From JBLHLB01 sp047618505 (GTDB taxonomy: Bacteria; Planctomycetota; UBA1135; GCA-002686595): a stretch of 9,535 nt of DNA. The translations under genes and the position numbers were made by a program. The notes under the pieces are model-generated. The model did not search any database. It was not told the DNA's origin and saw nothing but the letters and a program-made list of their open reading frames with translations. Below are positions 1 to 5,701 of this stretch, piece by piece; the first letter of the stretch is position 1, and each line of letters begins with the position of its first letter. The stretch is taken from contig JBLHLB010000144.1 of assembly GCA_047618505.1 (NCBI GenBank), forward strand, positions 1-9,535, written 5' to 3'.

Positions 1-372
1 CTGGACGTGGCACTCGCTTCCAACGTGGCCACCCAACTGATGCAGCACGATGCACTCGGTGCACATGCGCGTGATGAATTGGGTATCTTCGATTCCTTGG
101 CGGCTCGGCCCGTTCAGGCCGCCCTTGCCTCCGCCGGGATGTTTGCGGTAGGCGCCGCTCTTCCGCTCCTGGTCGTTCTCTTGGTTTCGGCCTCCGCGCT
201 CATGTGGGCGGTCTCAGGCAGTTCCCTGTTGTTTCTTGCGCTGCTGGGTTCCGCCTCCGCGCGAGCGGGCGGCGCCCCCGTGATGCTTGCCGCCTCACGC
301 ATCACCTTTTGGGGCGCCTCGGCAATGGCATTGACCGCTGGTGTGGGAGCACTGTTTGGGGTTGCCGCTTGA
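1..372 (+). CDS. VIT1/CCC1 family Fe2+/Mn2+ transporter, C-terminal part (5' truncated by window edge)
   Basis: The frame is open from base 1 and ends at TGA 370-372, leaving 123 residues of the C-terminal part. The first in-frame GTG at 7 is not the real start, because the conserved family sequence is already under way at base 1. The stretch QLMQHDALGAHARDELGI followed by RPVQAALASAGMFAVGAALP is typical of the VIT1/CCC1 family, in which this cytosolic segment leads into the last transmembrane helices. Three hydrophobic segments follow (about residues 44-65, 67-85 and 94-121). Family members export or sequester divalent iron or manganese across a membrane; the substrate here is inferred from the family only. 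The gene ends 24 bases before an attC-like site, so it marks the left border of the accessory stretch. Confidence 0.85.
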   Translation: MDVALASNVATQLMQHDALGAHARDELGIFDSLAARPVQAALASAGMFAVGAALPLLVVLLVSASALMWAVSGSSLLFLALLGSASARAGGAPVMLAASRITFWGASAMALTAGVGALFGVAA

Positions 373-396
373 TCACCCACGCCACGCGAGTTCGAC

Positions 397-454
397 GCTT
401 AGCAATTCGTTGCAGCGGACACGCTTCGGGCGCCGCTAGACGTGAACGTTAGAT
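397..454 (+). other. attC-like integron recombination site (59-base-element type)
   Basis: The right-hand core GTTAGAT (448-454) fits the R' consensus GTTRRRY exactly and continues as GTTAGATGC, the usual cassette junction. The left-hand box GCTTAGC (397-403) fits the R'' consensus RYYYAAC except at one position, and is followed by AATTCGTT, the same bases as in the well-known aadA1 attC. Between them AGCGG (414-418) can pair with CCGCT (433-437) and CGC with GCG around a short loop, with an unpaired A next to the stem, as in folded attC sites. The 58-bp length matches the shortest attC class. Integrase would cut between G448 and T449. No integrase gene and no second clear attC are in view, so this is a lone or decayed site, or part of an integrase-less cluster that is mostly lost. 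Confidence 0.72.
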
Positions 455-863
455 GCGTATGGGCAATAGACAACAGATACGCCTTCTTTCTTCACCGAGC
501 TGGCTCGGTTTGTGGTGTGCATTCGTTGCTCCCTTTTTCTTCGGCGGGCTGCTAGCTCTTGCTGCAAGCATCGCCCTACTTCTTCCCCTGTCGCTTCGCC
601 CCGTCCCCTTCCTCCTCGTACCGGCCTCTTTTGGCCTGTTGCTTGGCTATCGACCGGGATCGTGGCCCATAGTCCTCTGCCTCGTAGGGTTCATCTGGTG
701 GGCAATATTCGCGGTGCTTAGCTTCGCTCTCTCGTTTGATCAAACCTTCACCGCGAACGAAAAGTGGGTCTTGTTCATGCTCCCTGTCGCGATTGCCGGC
801 CTCTTTCTCCTTGGTGTCGGGATTCGCCGTAGAGTGGACGCGTGGCGTACGATCAAGATATGA
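453..863 (+). CDS. Small multi-spanning membrane protein of unknown function, probable integron cassette gene
   Basis: A 136-residue protein with about four hydrophobic segments (residues 18-46, 51-66, 71-93 and 104-124) and a basic C-terminal tail (GIRRRVDAWRTIKI), so the tail is probably cytosolic. I do not recognise a family. The first ATG (453) overlaps the R' core of the attC-like site, and an in-frame ATG at 459 is the alternative start. No Shine-Dalgarno sequence is visible before either, which is common for cassette genes read from outside promoters. Its position directly after the attC junction and its lack of recognisable homology fit a cassette gene. The hydrophobic pattern is a strong sign that the frame is coding; its function is unknown. 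Confidence 0.62.
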   Translation: MRMGNRQQIRLLSSPSWLGLWCAFVAPFFFGGLLALAASIALLLPLSLRPVPFLLVPASFGLLLGYRPGSWPIVLCLVGFIWWAIFAVLSFALSFDQTFTANEKWVLFMLPVAIAGLFLLGVGIRRRVDAWRTIKI

Positions 864-871
864 GGGGGCCG

Positions 872-993
872 TCTAGCGGATGGATCCAGCGCAGGGTGGG
901 TTTCACTCGCTTCGCTCACTCCCGTAACAGTTGGTGACCTGGGCCCCGTCGTCTGGGACCTTTGGCAGGCCTTCACGCAGGAGGCCGGCTAGA
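872..993. repeat. Inverted-repeat-bounded spacer, possibly a degenerate attC
   Basis: This spacer lies between two + strand genes. TCTAGCGG (872-879) is matched by CCGGCTAGA (985-993), a perfect 6-bp inverted pair TCTAGC/GCTAGA extended by two further pairs after a one-base bulge. Inside, GGCCT (968-972) and AGGCC (982-986) can form a small hairpin. GTCTAGC at 871-877 differs from an attC R'' box by one base, but the right box reads GCTAGAA instead of GTTRRRY. A working integrase site is therefore not supported. The inner arms do not pair well, so a chance inverted repeat is also possible. Confidence 0.25.
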
Positions 994-1001
994 ACTTTGT
1001 G

Positions 1002-2204
1002 ATGTCACACATCTCAGTCAGCCAGTCGTCGCAATGGCATTGGGCCGTCTCTCTGAAAGTAGTCTTCCTGCTTCTCATGGGCCTCGCATCCTGTGGACGC
1101 GTTCGAGCGGACGAATTCGAGCGGCGTAGCGAACAAGCGACTACGCCTCCTGAGTCGCGCCATCCGATGGGGCGCGCATTTAGAGAAGCCGAGGTGCTCT
1201 TCCATCGGGACCCACGCTGGCTTGGTGCCGATGCCTCGCTTTCGATTCCACTCGGAAGCGACCGCACGGTATGGCTTTTTGGCGACACGTTCATTGCCAA
1301 GTCGGACGCCCACGTGCGCTCAGAGTCCAAGATGGTAAGGAACACGATCGCGATTCAGACGGGGAAGGATTTGCGCAGCGCGTCAGTTGCCTTCCACTGG
1401 CGAGAAGATGGTGACGGTTTGCCCGCCGCGTTCTTTCCGGAACATGGGGAGCGCGGTTATTGGCCCGGACACGGGATTCGGCTTGACGAAGGGCCGTTGG
1501 TCATCTTCCTGTATGCGATCGTTGCGACACCGGGTGAGGGTCTCGGCTTTAGGAGCGCCGGTTATGCGATCGCTGTGATCGATGATCCGGATGCCCCACC
1601 GGGGTCATGGATCCCGCGCATTGTCGACATCGCCCCCAGTGCTTTCGATGCCGTTCCTGCGACGGCAGTCATCCGAGACGGTGCGTACATCGTTGCGGTT
1701 GCCATCCGCCAAGAAGGAGCGCATGCCGGGGCGCTCGTACGCTATCCGGCGACCCAGTTCGCACACGGCGATCTCGACGGCGCCGAATGGTGGGCCGGTG
1801 GCGAGCAAGGATGGGTCCCGGAATCCTCGCTCGGGCCCGATGGTCCGGTGTTCGTTCTGGACGACGCTGGAGCAGAGTGCTCGCTGCACTGGGATCATCG
1901 CATCGGGTCGTTTGTCCACATCGCGAGCTATGGGTTCGGGGCTTCAACGATTGGGCTGCGCACCGCGAAGAGCCTTACTGGCCCGTGGAGTCCCCCCGTC
2001 ACTGTCTACCATCCACCTGAGTCGAAGGAGCCGCGACCATTCGTGTACGCAGCGAAGGCACACCCTGAGCTCGTTGGTGAAGAGGCCACCGACCTTGTGG
2101 TCACCTACGCCACGAACAGTTTCCGCTTTGGCGATCTGTTCACAGAGGAAGGGGCACGCTCGCTGTACTGGCCGCGGGTCGTGCTCGTGCGGATAGAAAA
2201 GTGA
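1002..2204 (+). CDS. Lipoprotein resembling DUF4185-type five-bladed beta-propeller (glycosidase-like) proteins
   Basis: A 400-residue protein counted from ATG 1002. GTG 999 is directly in front and in frame, and lies 14 bases after AGGAGG (979-984), so either start is possible. A hydrophobic segment ends in the lipobox LASC with the cysteine at residue 31, so the protein is probably lipid-anchored and exported. The rest lacks membrane segments. WLFGDTF (91-97), a propeller-like GPW (327-329) after an IGLRTAKSLT run, and a YATNS...YWPR end (residues 369-392) resemble the family of uncharacterised propeller proteins related to GH43/GH117-like folds (DUF4185 and relatives). Some of these act on carbohydrates. 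The catalytic residues cannot be assigned by eye, so enzymatic activity is not claimed. It is the largest gene in the accessory stretch and sits alone between two repeat-rich spacers. Confidence 0.8.
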   Translation: MSHISVSQSSQWHWAVSLKVVFLLLMGLASCGRVRADEFERRSEQATTPPESRHPMGRAFREAEVLFHRDPRWLGADASLSIPLGSDRTVWLFGDTFIAKSDAHVRSESKMVRNTIAIQTGKDLRSASVAFHWREDGDGLPAAFFPEHGERGYWPGHGIRLDEGPLVIFLYAIVATPGEGLGFRSAGYAIAVIDDPDAPPGSWIPRIVDIAPSAFDAVPATAVIRDGAYIVAVAIRQEGAHAGALVRYPATQFAHGDLDGAEWWAGGEQGWVPESSLGPDGPVFVLDDAGAECSLHWDHRIGSFVHIASYGFGASTIGLRTAKSLTGPWSPPVTVYHPPESKEPRPFVYAAKAHPELVGEEATDLVVTYATNSFRFGDLFTEEGARSLYWPRVVLVRIEK

Positions 2205-2261
2205 GGCGCCCAGTGGACGAAGGCAGCTAGCAGACGCATGCGCGAGAGATCCGCTCCTTGC

Positions 2262-2388
2262 GCAATTCTCCTGAGGAAACGGACTTCCCAGGCCTTCCTG
2301 TTCTCTCCGGATTCGCGCCCACAGGACATGCTGTCCTGGCCAGGACGCGAGCGAACCCAGGGAGACAGCCCGTTCGGGGTTTCATTGC
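2262..2388. repeat. Long imperfect palindrome in the spacer after the lipoprotein gene
   Basis: The 219-base gap between the genes ending at 2204 and starting at 2424 holds a nested set of inverted repeats. The centre is CAGGACA (2322-2328) and TGTCCTG (2332-2338) with a 3-base loop. Outside it are TTCGC (2312-2316) with GCGAA (2351-2355), CTGT plus CTC (2298-2305) with GAG plus ACAG (2362-2368), GAAAC (2276-2280) with GTTTC (2379-2383), and GCAAT (2262-2266) with ATTGC (2384-2388). The total span is about 127 bases, with bulges on both sides. No T-run follows, so a simple terminator is unlikely. The size is like a long attC or a palindromic mobile repeat, but no GTTRRRY box is present. Confidence 0.5.
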
Positions 2389-2423
2389 TGCCGCTCCGCG
2401 GCTGAATCGATAGGCTGGAAGCT

Positions 2424-2669
2424 ATGCGCCGAACAGTTGCTTCACTCCTAAGTACCGGGCTGGTGTTCTGGTGCATGTTCGGAGTACTTGCATGGACTCT
2501 GCGCGACGGACTTGGACCGGACTCAGTCGATAGCAGCGGCTGGCAGGCCATCGTGAGGCTCTTCTGGACCTTCTACTGGGGTCCTATCCTGATCCTGCTG
2601 TCACTTGCGGCAGTGCTTTGCTCCAAGTACGCGCGGGAGCCCGTGAATCAAGGCGAAGATTCGCCGTAA
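2424..2669 (+). CDS. Small two-helix membrane protein of unknown function
   Basis: An 81-residue protein from ATG 2424 to TAA 2667-2669. It has a basic start (MRRT), a first hydrophobic segment (about residues 7-26), a polar loop (27-42: RDGLGPDSVDSSGWQA) and a second, longer hydrophobic segment (43-66), then a charged tail. GGAAG lies at 2417-2421, only two bases from the start codon, so the ribosome site is weak. The two-helix layout and the clean start argue that the frame is real. No family is recognised. It is followed after 70 bases by another short membrane-protein gene on the same strand, and the two could be co-transcribed. Confidence 0.55.
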   Translation: MRRTVASLLSTGLVFWCMFGVLAWTLRDGLGPDSVDSSGWQAIVRLFWTFYWGPILILLSLAAVLCSKYAREPVNQGEDSP

Positions 2670-2739
2670 GCGCTCTGGCGAAGCGATGGAAGTCCAAAGA
2701 CAACACTGCCACCCATCCTTCGATCGCCAGGAAGAAATG

Positions 2740-2973
2740 ATGGCAACCGCCAACTCGCCCCAGGGCAGCAGTTTAGAGAAGCGAGCCCTCCTTGGTCTTT
2801 TGATTGGCGCTGGAGTCGGTGCGGCAATCGGAATTCCGCTTGAGAGCGTAGGTCTCGGTGTCGGCATCGGTGCTGGTCTCGGCATTCTGTTCGCATCTGC
2901 GGGTGGTATGCGTGGCGACTCCGGCGATGGCGGTGGCAATCGAAAACTGACCCACTTGGCAGCTAAAAACTGA
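2740..2973 (+). CDS. Glycine-zipper small membrane protein with its 3' end replaced by an IS terminus
   Basis: A 77-residue frame from ATG 2740; ATG 2737 directly before it and ATG 2686 upstream are in frame. AGGAAG at 2729-2734 is five bases before 2740, the best ribosome-site spacing of the three. Residues 16-52 form one long hydrophobic stretch rich in G-x-x-x-G repeats (GLLIGAGVGAAIGIP and VGLGVGIGAGLGILFA), a glycine-zipper pattern seen in small membrane-packing proteins. The last ten residues (RKLTHLAAKN) and the stop are encoded by IS21-like end repeats, so the original C-terminus appears to have been lost on insertion. Since the hydrophobic part is intact, the product may still be made. 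Its function is unknown. Confidence 0.5.
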   Translation: MATANSPQGSSLEKRALLGLLIGAGVGAAIGIPLESVGLGVGIGAGLGILFASAGGMRGDSGDGGGNRKLTHLAAKN

Positions 2974-2985
2974 CCCACCCGAGCG
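2939..2985. mobile_element. IS21-family-like terminus (remnant) with two direct repeats
   Basis: AAAACTGACCCAC occurs at 2943-2955 and again at 2966-2978, a perfect 13-bp direct repeat with a 23-bp period, separated by TTGGCAGCTA. This arrangement (several copies of a GTGGGTCAGTTTT-type motif near the tip) is characteristic of the ends of many IS21-family elements, where the repeats bind the IstA transposase. The motif orientation suggests that the tip lies to the left, near 2925-2940, and the body to the right. No istA or istB coding sequence can be read in either direction before the next gene at 3182, so only a fragment remains. The right limit is not defined. Confidence 0.6.
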
Positions 2986-3181
2986 GTTTATTGGGATCCA
3001 GGGCCGAGCCCTGGGGGGACTGGGTCGGAGTCGCGAAGCGACGACGACCACCTTCTTGTTCCTGGGGGAGCCGCGCGAAGCCTGCCCAAAGTAGGCTGAG
3101 GCGTAGCGCGGCGCTCCGGGGGCAATCACTCCCAGGCGGGATCGCTAGACCACGCGCTGAACACAACAAGGGGCAACCTCC
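2986..3181. repeat. Hairpin-rich non-coding spacer, probably decayed IS or dispersed-repeat DNA
   Basis: Two strong hairpins lie here. CCAGGGC (2998-3004) pairs with GCCCTGG (3008-3014) across a 3-base loop. GTCG-GA-GTCGC (3024-3034) pairs with GCGAC-GA-CGAC (3038-3048) across GAA, with matching 2-base internal loops. Neither is followed by a T-run. No credible gene covers the segment; the minus-strand frames through it are arginine- and serine-rich shadows. It directly follows the IS21-like terminus and may be what is left of that element. AAGGGG at 3169-3174 can serve as the ribosome site of the next gene. Confidence 0.45.
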
Positions 3182-3583
3182 ATGGCATCGACAATTCCCT
3201 CAGCGTTCGGTTTGAAGAGCTTGCCCCCGGCACTGACCGAGTTCGTGATCTTGCCCGAAGTCATGCTCGTGATGGCCTACGCCCTTGTCACGCGCATCTG
3301 GAGCATCTGGGCATTTCTCACGTCTAGGTTCCTAAGACTCGATGAGAGTAATCCCGATCCCTACAGGATGGTGCCGGGACTACTGCTGTGCACCGTGACC
3401 GCAGTTCACATCGCCTTCCTAGTCCTGCTCGTCTTTGCCTGGCGTCGTGTTCGACGGAGCTCCCCAAGCCTGAGGCAAGGACACTACGCCAGCCTCGTGC
3501 TCGGAGTCGCGATCATCGTGCTCTTGCAAGTTGCTGCCTTCTCCGGCCACCTGGTGCATGTCAGCGCCATGGGTAGTCGCTAG
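3182..3583 (+). CDS. Three-helix membrane protein of unknown function
   Basis: A 133-residue protein from ATG 3182 (GGGG-type ribosome site about seven bases upstream) to TAG 3581-3583. Three hydrophobic segments are visible (about residues 20-46, 63-87 and 101-125). A basic patch after the second (WRRVRRSSPSLRQGHY) would be cytosolic by the positive-inside rule. No family is recognised. It is the last gene of the accessory stretch and converges on the FG-GAP protein gene, whose stop codon is only 45 bases away, so the two transcripts meet in a very short region. Confidence 0.6.
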   Translation: MASTIPSAFGLKSLPPALTEFVILPEVMLVMAYALVTRIWSIWAFLTSRFLRLDESNPDPYRMVPGLLLCTVTAVHIAFLVLLVFAWRRVRRSSPSLRQGHYASLVLGVAIIVLLQVAAFSGHLVHVSAMGSR

Positions 3584-3628
3584 CCGACATGCATCCTGGG
3601 GGGCATCCGCTGCGAGCCTCTCGGGGAC

Positions 3629-5467
3629 CTACTGCAGCGTGAAACTATTCAGCTGCGAAAGCGTTCCACCCGCTCCGCTGACCGGGTGAATCCAAGCCTG
3701 CGTATGCAGCGTCAATCCGATCAGCGCCGTGTTGTTCGGAACCGGAATCGGCAGGGTTAAACGACCGGAGGCATCCAAGGGAAAGGCGGGCAGGATCAGG
3801 TAGGGAGCGGCCAGTAACAACGGCCCGTTGATTCCGGGGATGTCTGTGAATCCGGTGCCAAGTGACAGGGCCAACTCTGCAAGATCGCCCGCTGTTCCGG
3901 CCACTTCAAAGACCAGCGGCTGCCCGACCGCTGCCGGCCCCGTTCGGATCATGCCGGTTTCGACAACGTCAGTGTAGACGCCCATTTGCAGCTCACTCAC
4001 CTGTTGAGTGATCCCGCTGGGCCAGCGCAGCTCGACGTTCTCAACGGCCGTATCCGTACCGATCCCAAAGTGCAGTGCGTGGTCCGGCGTGTTGGTGAAC
4101 CCTCGCCCGACCTGCAAGGTGCGGAAGATGTCACGGCCTTCCGCCGTCGTCGCCCTTGCCACAACACCTACTCCCGTACGGTTCGACAGCACACCCTGCA
4201 ACTCCATCGCTAGCCAGGGGTAGTTGTTGCCCTGGTTGCGCCAGAAGAAGTTCGATTGCGCCGTATTCTGCTTCCAGCTTGGGCCGCCGTTGTTGCAGTA
4301 GATGTCAACGTCCCCATCGCGGTCGAAGTCTCCTACCGCCTGACCATGCTGGCGCGAGGGGACCTTTGAGTTGAATCCTGAGACTGTCGAAATGTCCGTG
4401 ATCAACAATCCACCGCTGCCGTTGGGCAGCACGTGGTAGAGGAAGTCGAAGTCGGAGAAGCTCGGATTCCCCGTGCCCATCATGATCTCGGGATAACCGT
4501 CGCCATCGATATCGGCGGACTCGTGCCCCATATCCGTGTGCGCGCCCATGCCCGTTCCCGGGCTCACATTCACGAACGTCCCGTCGCCATTGTTCAGGTA
4601 GACCGGACTCGGACTGGTCGGGGTCAGCTGGTACTTGGGAATGTAGATGTCCTGGAGGCCATCGTTATCGTAGTCCTGGAAGACCATGCCGAAGTTGTCG
4701 AAGGGGTTTTCGACGCCGGCCGCCACTGCGCTTTCCAGGAAGGTCCCGTCCTGCTCATTGTGATAGAGGGCGTTCGGCCCCTTGCCGTTCCCCACTCCAA
4801 CGTCCGGCCAGCCGTCGTTGTCATAGTCAGCCGCTCCCGCATGCCGCCAGTCTTCCACTTCGACAATGTTCGCAGCTGACGAAACATCCGCAAACACGAG
4901 CGAGCCCGTGTTCCTCAGAAGAGTGCAGGAGCGCTTTCGATCCGCACAGAAGATATCGAGCATCCCATCGCGGTCGAAGTCCAAGGCTGTCGCCCCGAAG
5001 GTCGGGTTGGTGTTCATGCCCGCGCCGATTGAATTCGAGACGTCCTGCAATAGGCCCGTGCTCTGAATATCGTTGCGCAACATCTGATTCGGGAAGGGTC
5101 GACCGGGGTAGTCGTTATCCGAAAAGCCACCATTGGCAAAGTAGATGTCCTCATCTCCATCGTTGTCGAAGTCCGCCACCAGTACGCCCCAGTCGTGCTC
5201 CGCCACAATTCCCACGCCCCAAAGGCTAGCCGCATCCTCGAAGGTCCCATCGATCTTCTGACGATAGAACTGGTTGGGTTCCTCGGCATCGGCGCACACG
5301 ATATCCATCAAACCATCCCCATCGATGTCTGCCATTGCCGCCCCGCGCCCGAAGCTCAGGTTCAAGGTATTGGAGGGCAGTGAGATCTCGTCAAAGACCA
5401 GGGCTTGGGCTGCAACCCCTTGGGCGCAAAGTACAAGCAGAACAGGACTTAGGAGAATGGGGCGCAT
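3629..5467 (-). CDS. Secreted FG-GAP/VCBS repeat protein with ASPIC/UnbV domain and planctomycete-type C-terminal domain
   Basis: A 612-residue protein starting at ATG 5467. A TTG four codons earlier (5479) is in frame but less likely, because ATG 5467 gives a normal signal peptide (MRPILL, hydrophobic core, VAAQA near residue 22). Seven calcium-binding DxDxDG loops start near residues 47, 99, 163, 214, 265, 319 and 380, each in an FG-GAP/VCBS blade, enough for a seven-bladed propeller. Residues about 418-503 match the ASPIC/UnbV domain (SNRTGVGVV, LHFGIG, ELRWPSG, VYTDVVE). Residues about 511-612 form a further domain with a LTLHTQAW core, of a kind I recall from secreted Planctomycetota proteins. 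The role is extracellular or periplasmic, probably binding or adhesive. The domains are clear; the ligand is unknown. Confidence 0.92.
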   Translation of the reverse strand: MRPILLSPVLLVLCAQGVAAQALVFDEISLPSNTLNLSFGRGAAMADIDGDGLMDIVCADAEEPNQFYRQKIDGTFEDAASLWGVGIVAEHDWGVLVADFDNDGDEDIYFANGGFSDNDYPGRPFPNQMLRNDIQSTGLLQDVSNSIGAGMNTNPTFGATALDFDRDGMLDIFCADRKRSCTLLRNTGSLVFADVSSAANIVEVEDWRHAGAADYDNDGWPDVGVGNGKGPNALYHNEQDGTFLESAVAAGVENPFDNFGMVFQDYDNDGLQDIYIPKYQLTPTSPSPVYLNNGDGTFVNVSPGTGMGAHTDMGHESADIDGDGYPEIMMGTGNPSFSDFDFLYHVLPNGSGGLLITDISTVSGFNSKVPSRQHGQAVGDFDRDGDVDIYCNNGGPSWKQNTAQSNFFWRNQGNNYPWLAMELQGVLSNRTGVGVVARATTAEGRDIFRTLQVGRGFTNTPDHALHFGIGTDTAVENVELRWPSGITQQVSELQMGVYTDVVETGMIRTGPAAVGQPLVFEVAGTAGDLAELALSLGTGFTDIPGINGPLLLAAPYLILPAFPLDASGRLTLPIPVPNNTALIGLTLHTQAWIHPVSGAGGTLSQLNSFTLQ

Positions 5468-5701
5468 GGTGGGCGTCAAGGTGCAGGTTGAGACGGAATC
5501 CGACTTCTAAGAATCCCCCAATCAGGTGCAATCGGCCCACCTGGACCTCACATTTATTTGCACCCCCATGCCTGGGGAGTCAGAAACCCACGGTCAATGT
5601 GTTCCGGGTGTCAGGAAAATTGGTCCACCATCCCAAGCACGGGCCCCAACCACAGTGCTCGTAGTCAAGACCGTAGGCGCCTGAACACTCGCTTTTAGGA
5701 C
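5468..5701. other. Spacer between two minus-strand genes, with small inverted repeats
   Basis: No gene is supported here. CAGGTG (5523-5528) pairs with CACCTG (5538-5543), GGTGCAA (5525-5531) with TTGCACC (5558-5564), and CCCCA (5564-5568) with TGGGG (5573-5577). The first two overlap and are alternatives. None has a convincing T-run, so they are weak terminator candidates for the peptidase transcript. A TGTCAGGAAAATTGG stretch near 5609-5623 looks like sequence found beside some transposase genes, but nothing else supports a mobile element. The promoter of the FG-GAP gene should lie in the 5468-5640 part; no clear -35/-10 pair is seen. Confidence 0.4.

Noticed and set aside
903..920. Perfect 18-base mirror repeat (TCACTCGCTTCGCTCACT), a possible H-DNA site
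   Set aside because: The strand is pyrimidine-rich but not a pure pyrimidine tract, and CTCGCTTCGCTC-type words are common in GC-rich genomes. It is too short to claim a structure.
2601..3169. Minus-strand frames across the IS terminus and hairpin spacer
   Set aside because: Their translations are Arg/Ser/Pro-rich shadows of GC-rich DNA and overlap better-supported + strand genes. They show no transposase motif.
5603..5630. RAYT or REP-like element suggested by TGTCAGGAAAATTGG
   Set aside because: There is a single short motif with no matching palindrome pair and no transposase in the window.
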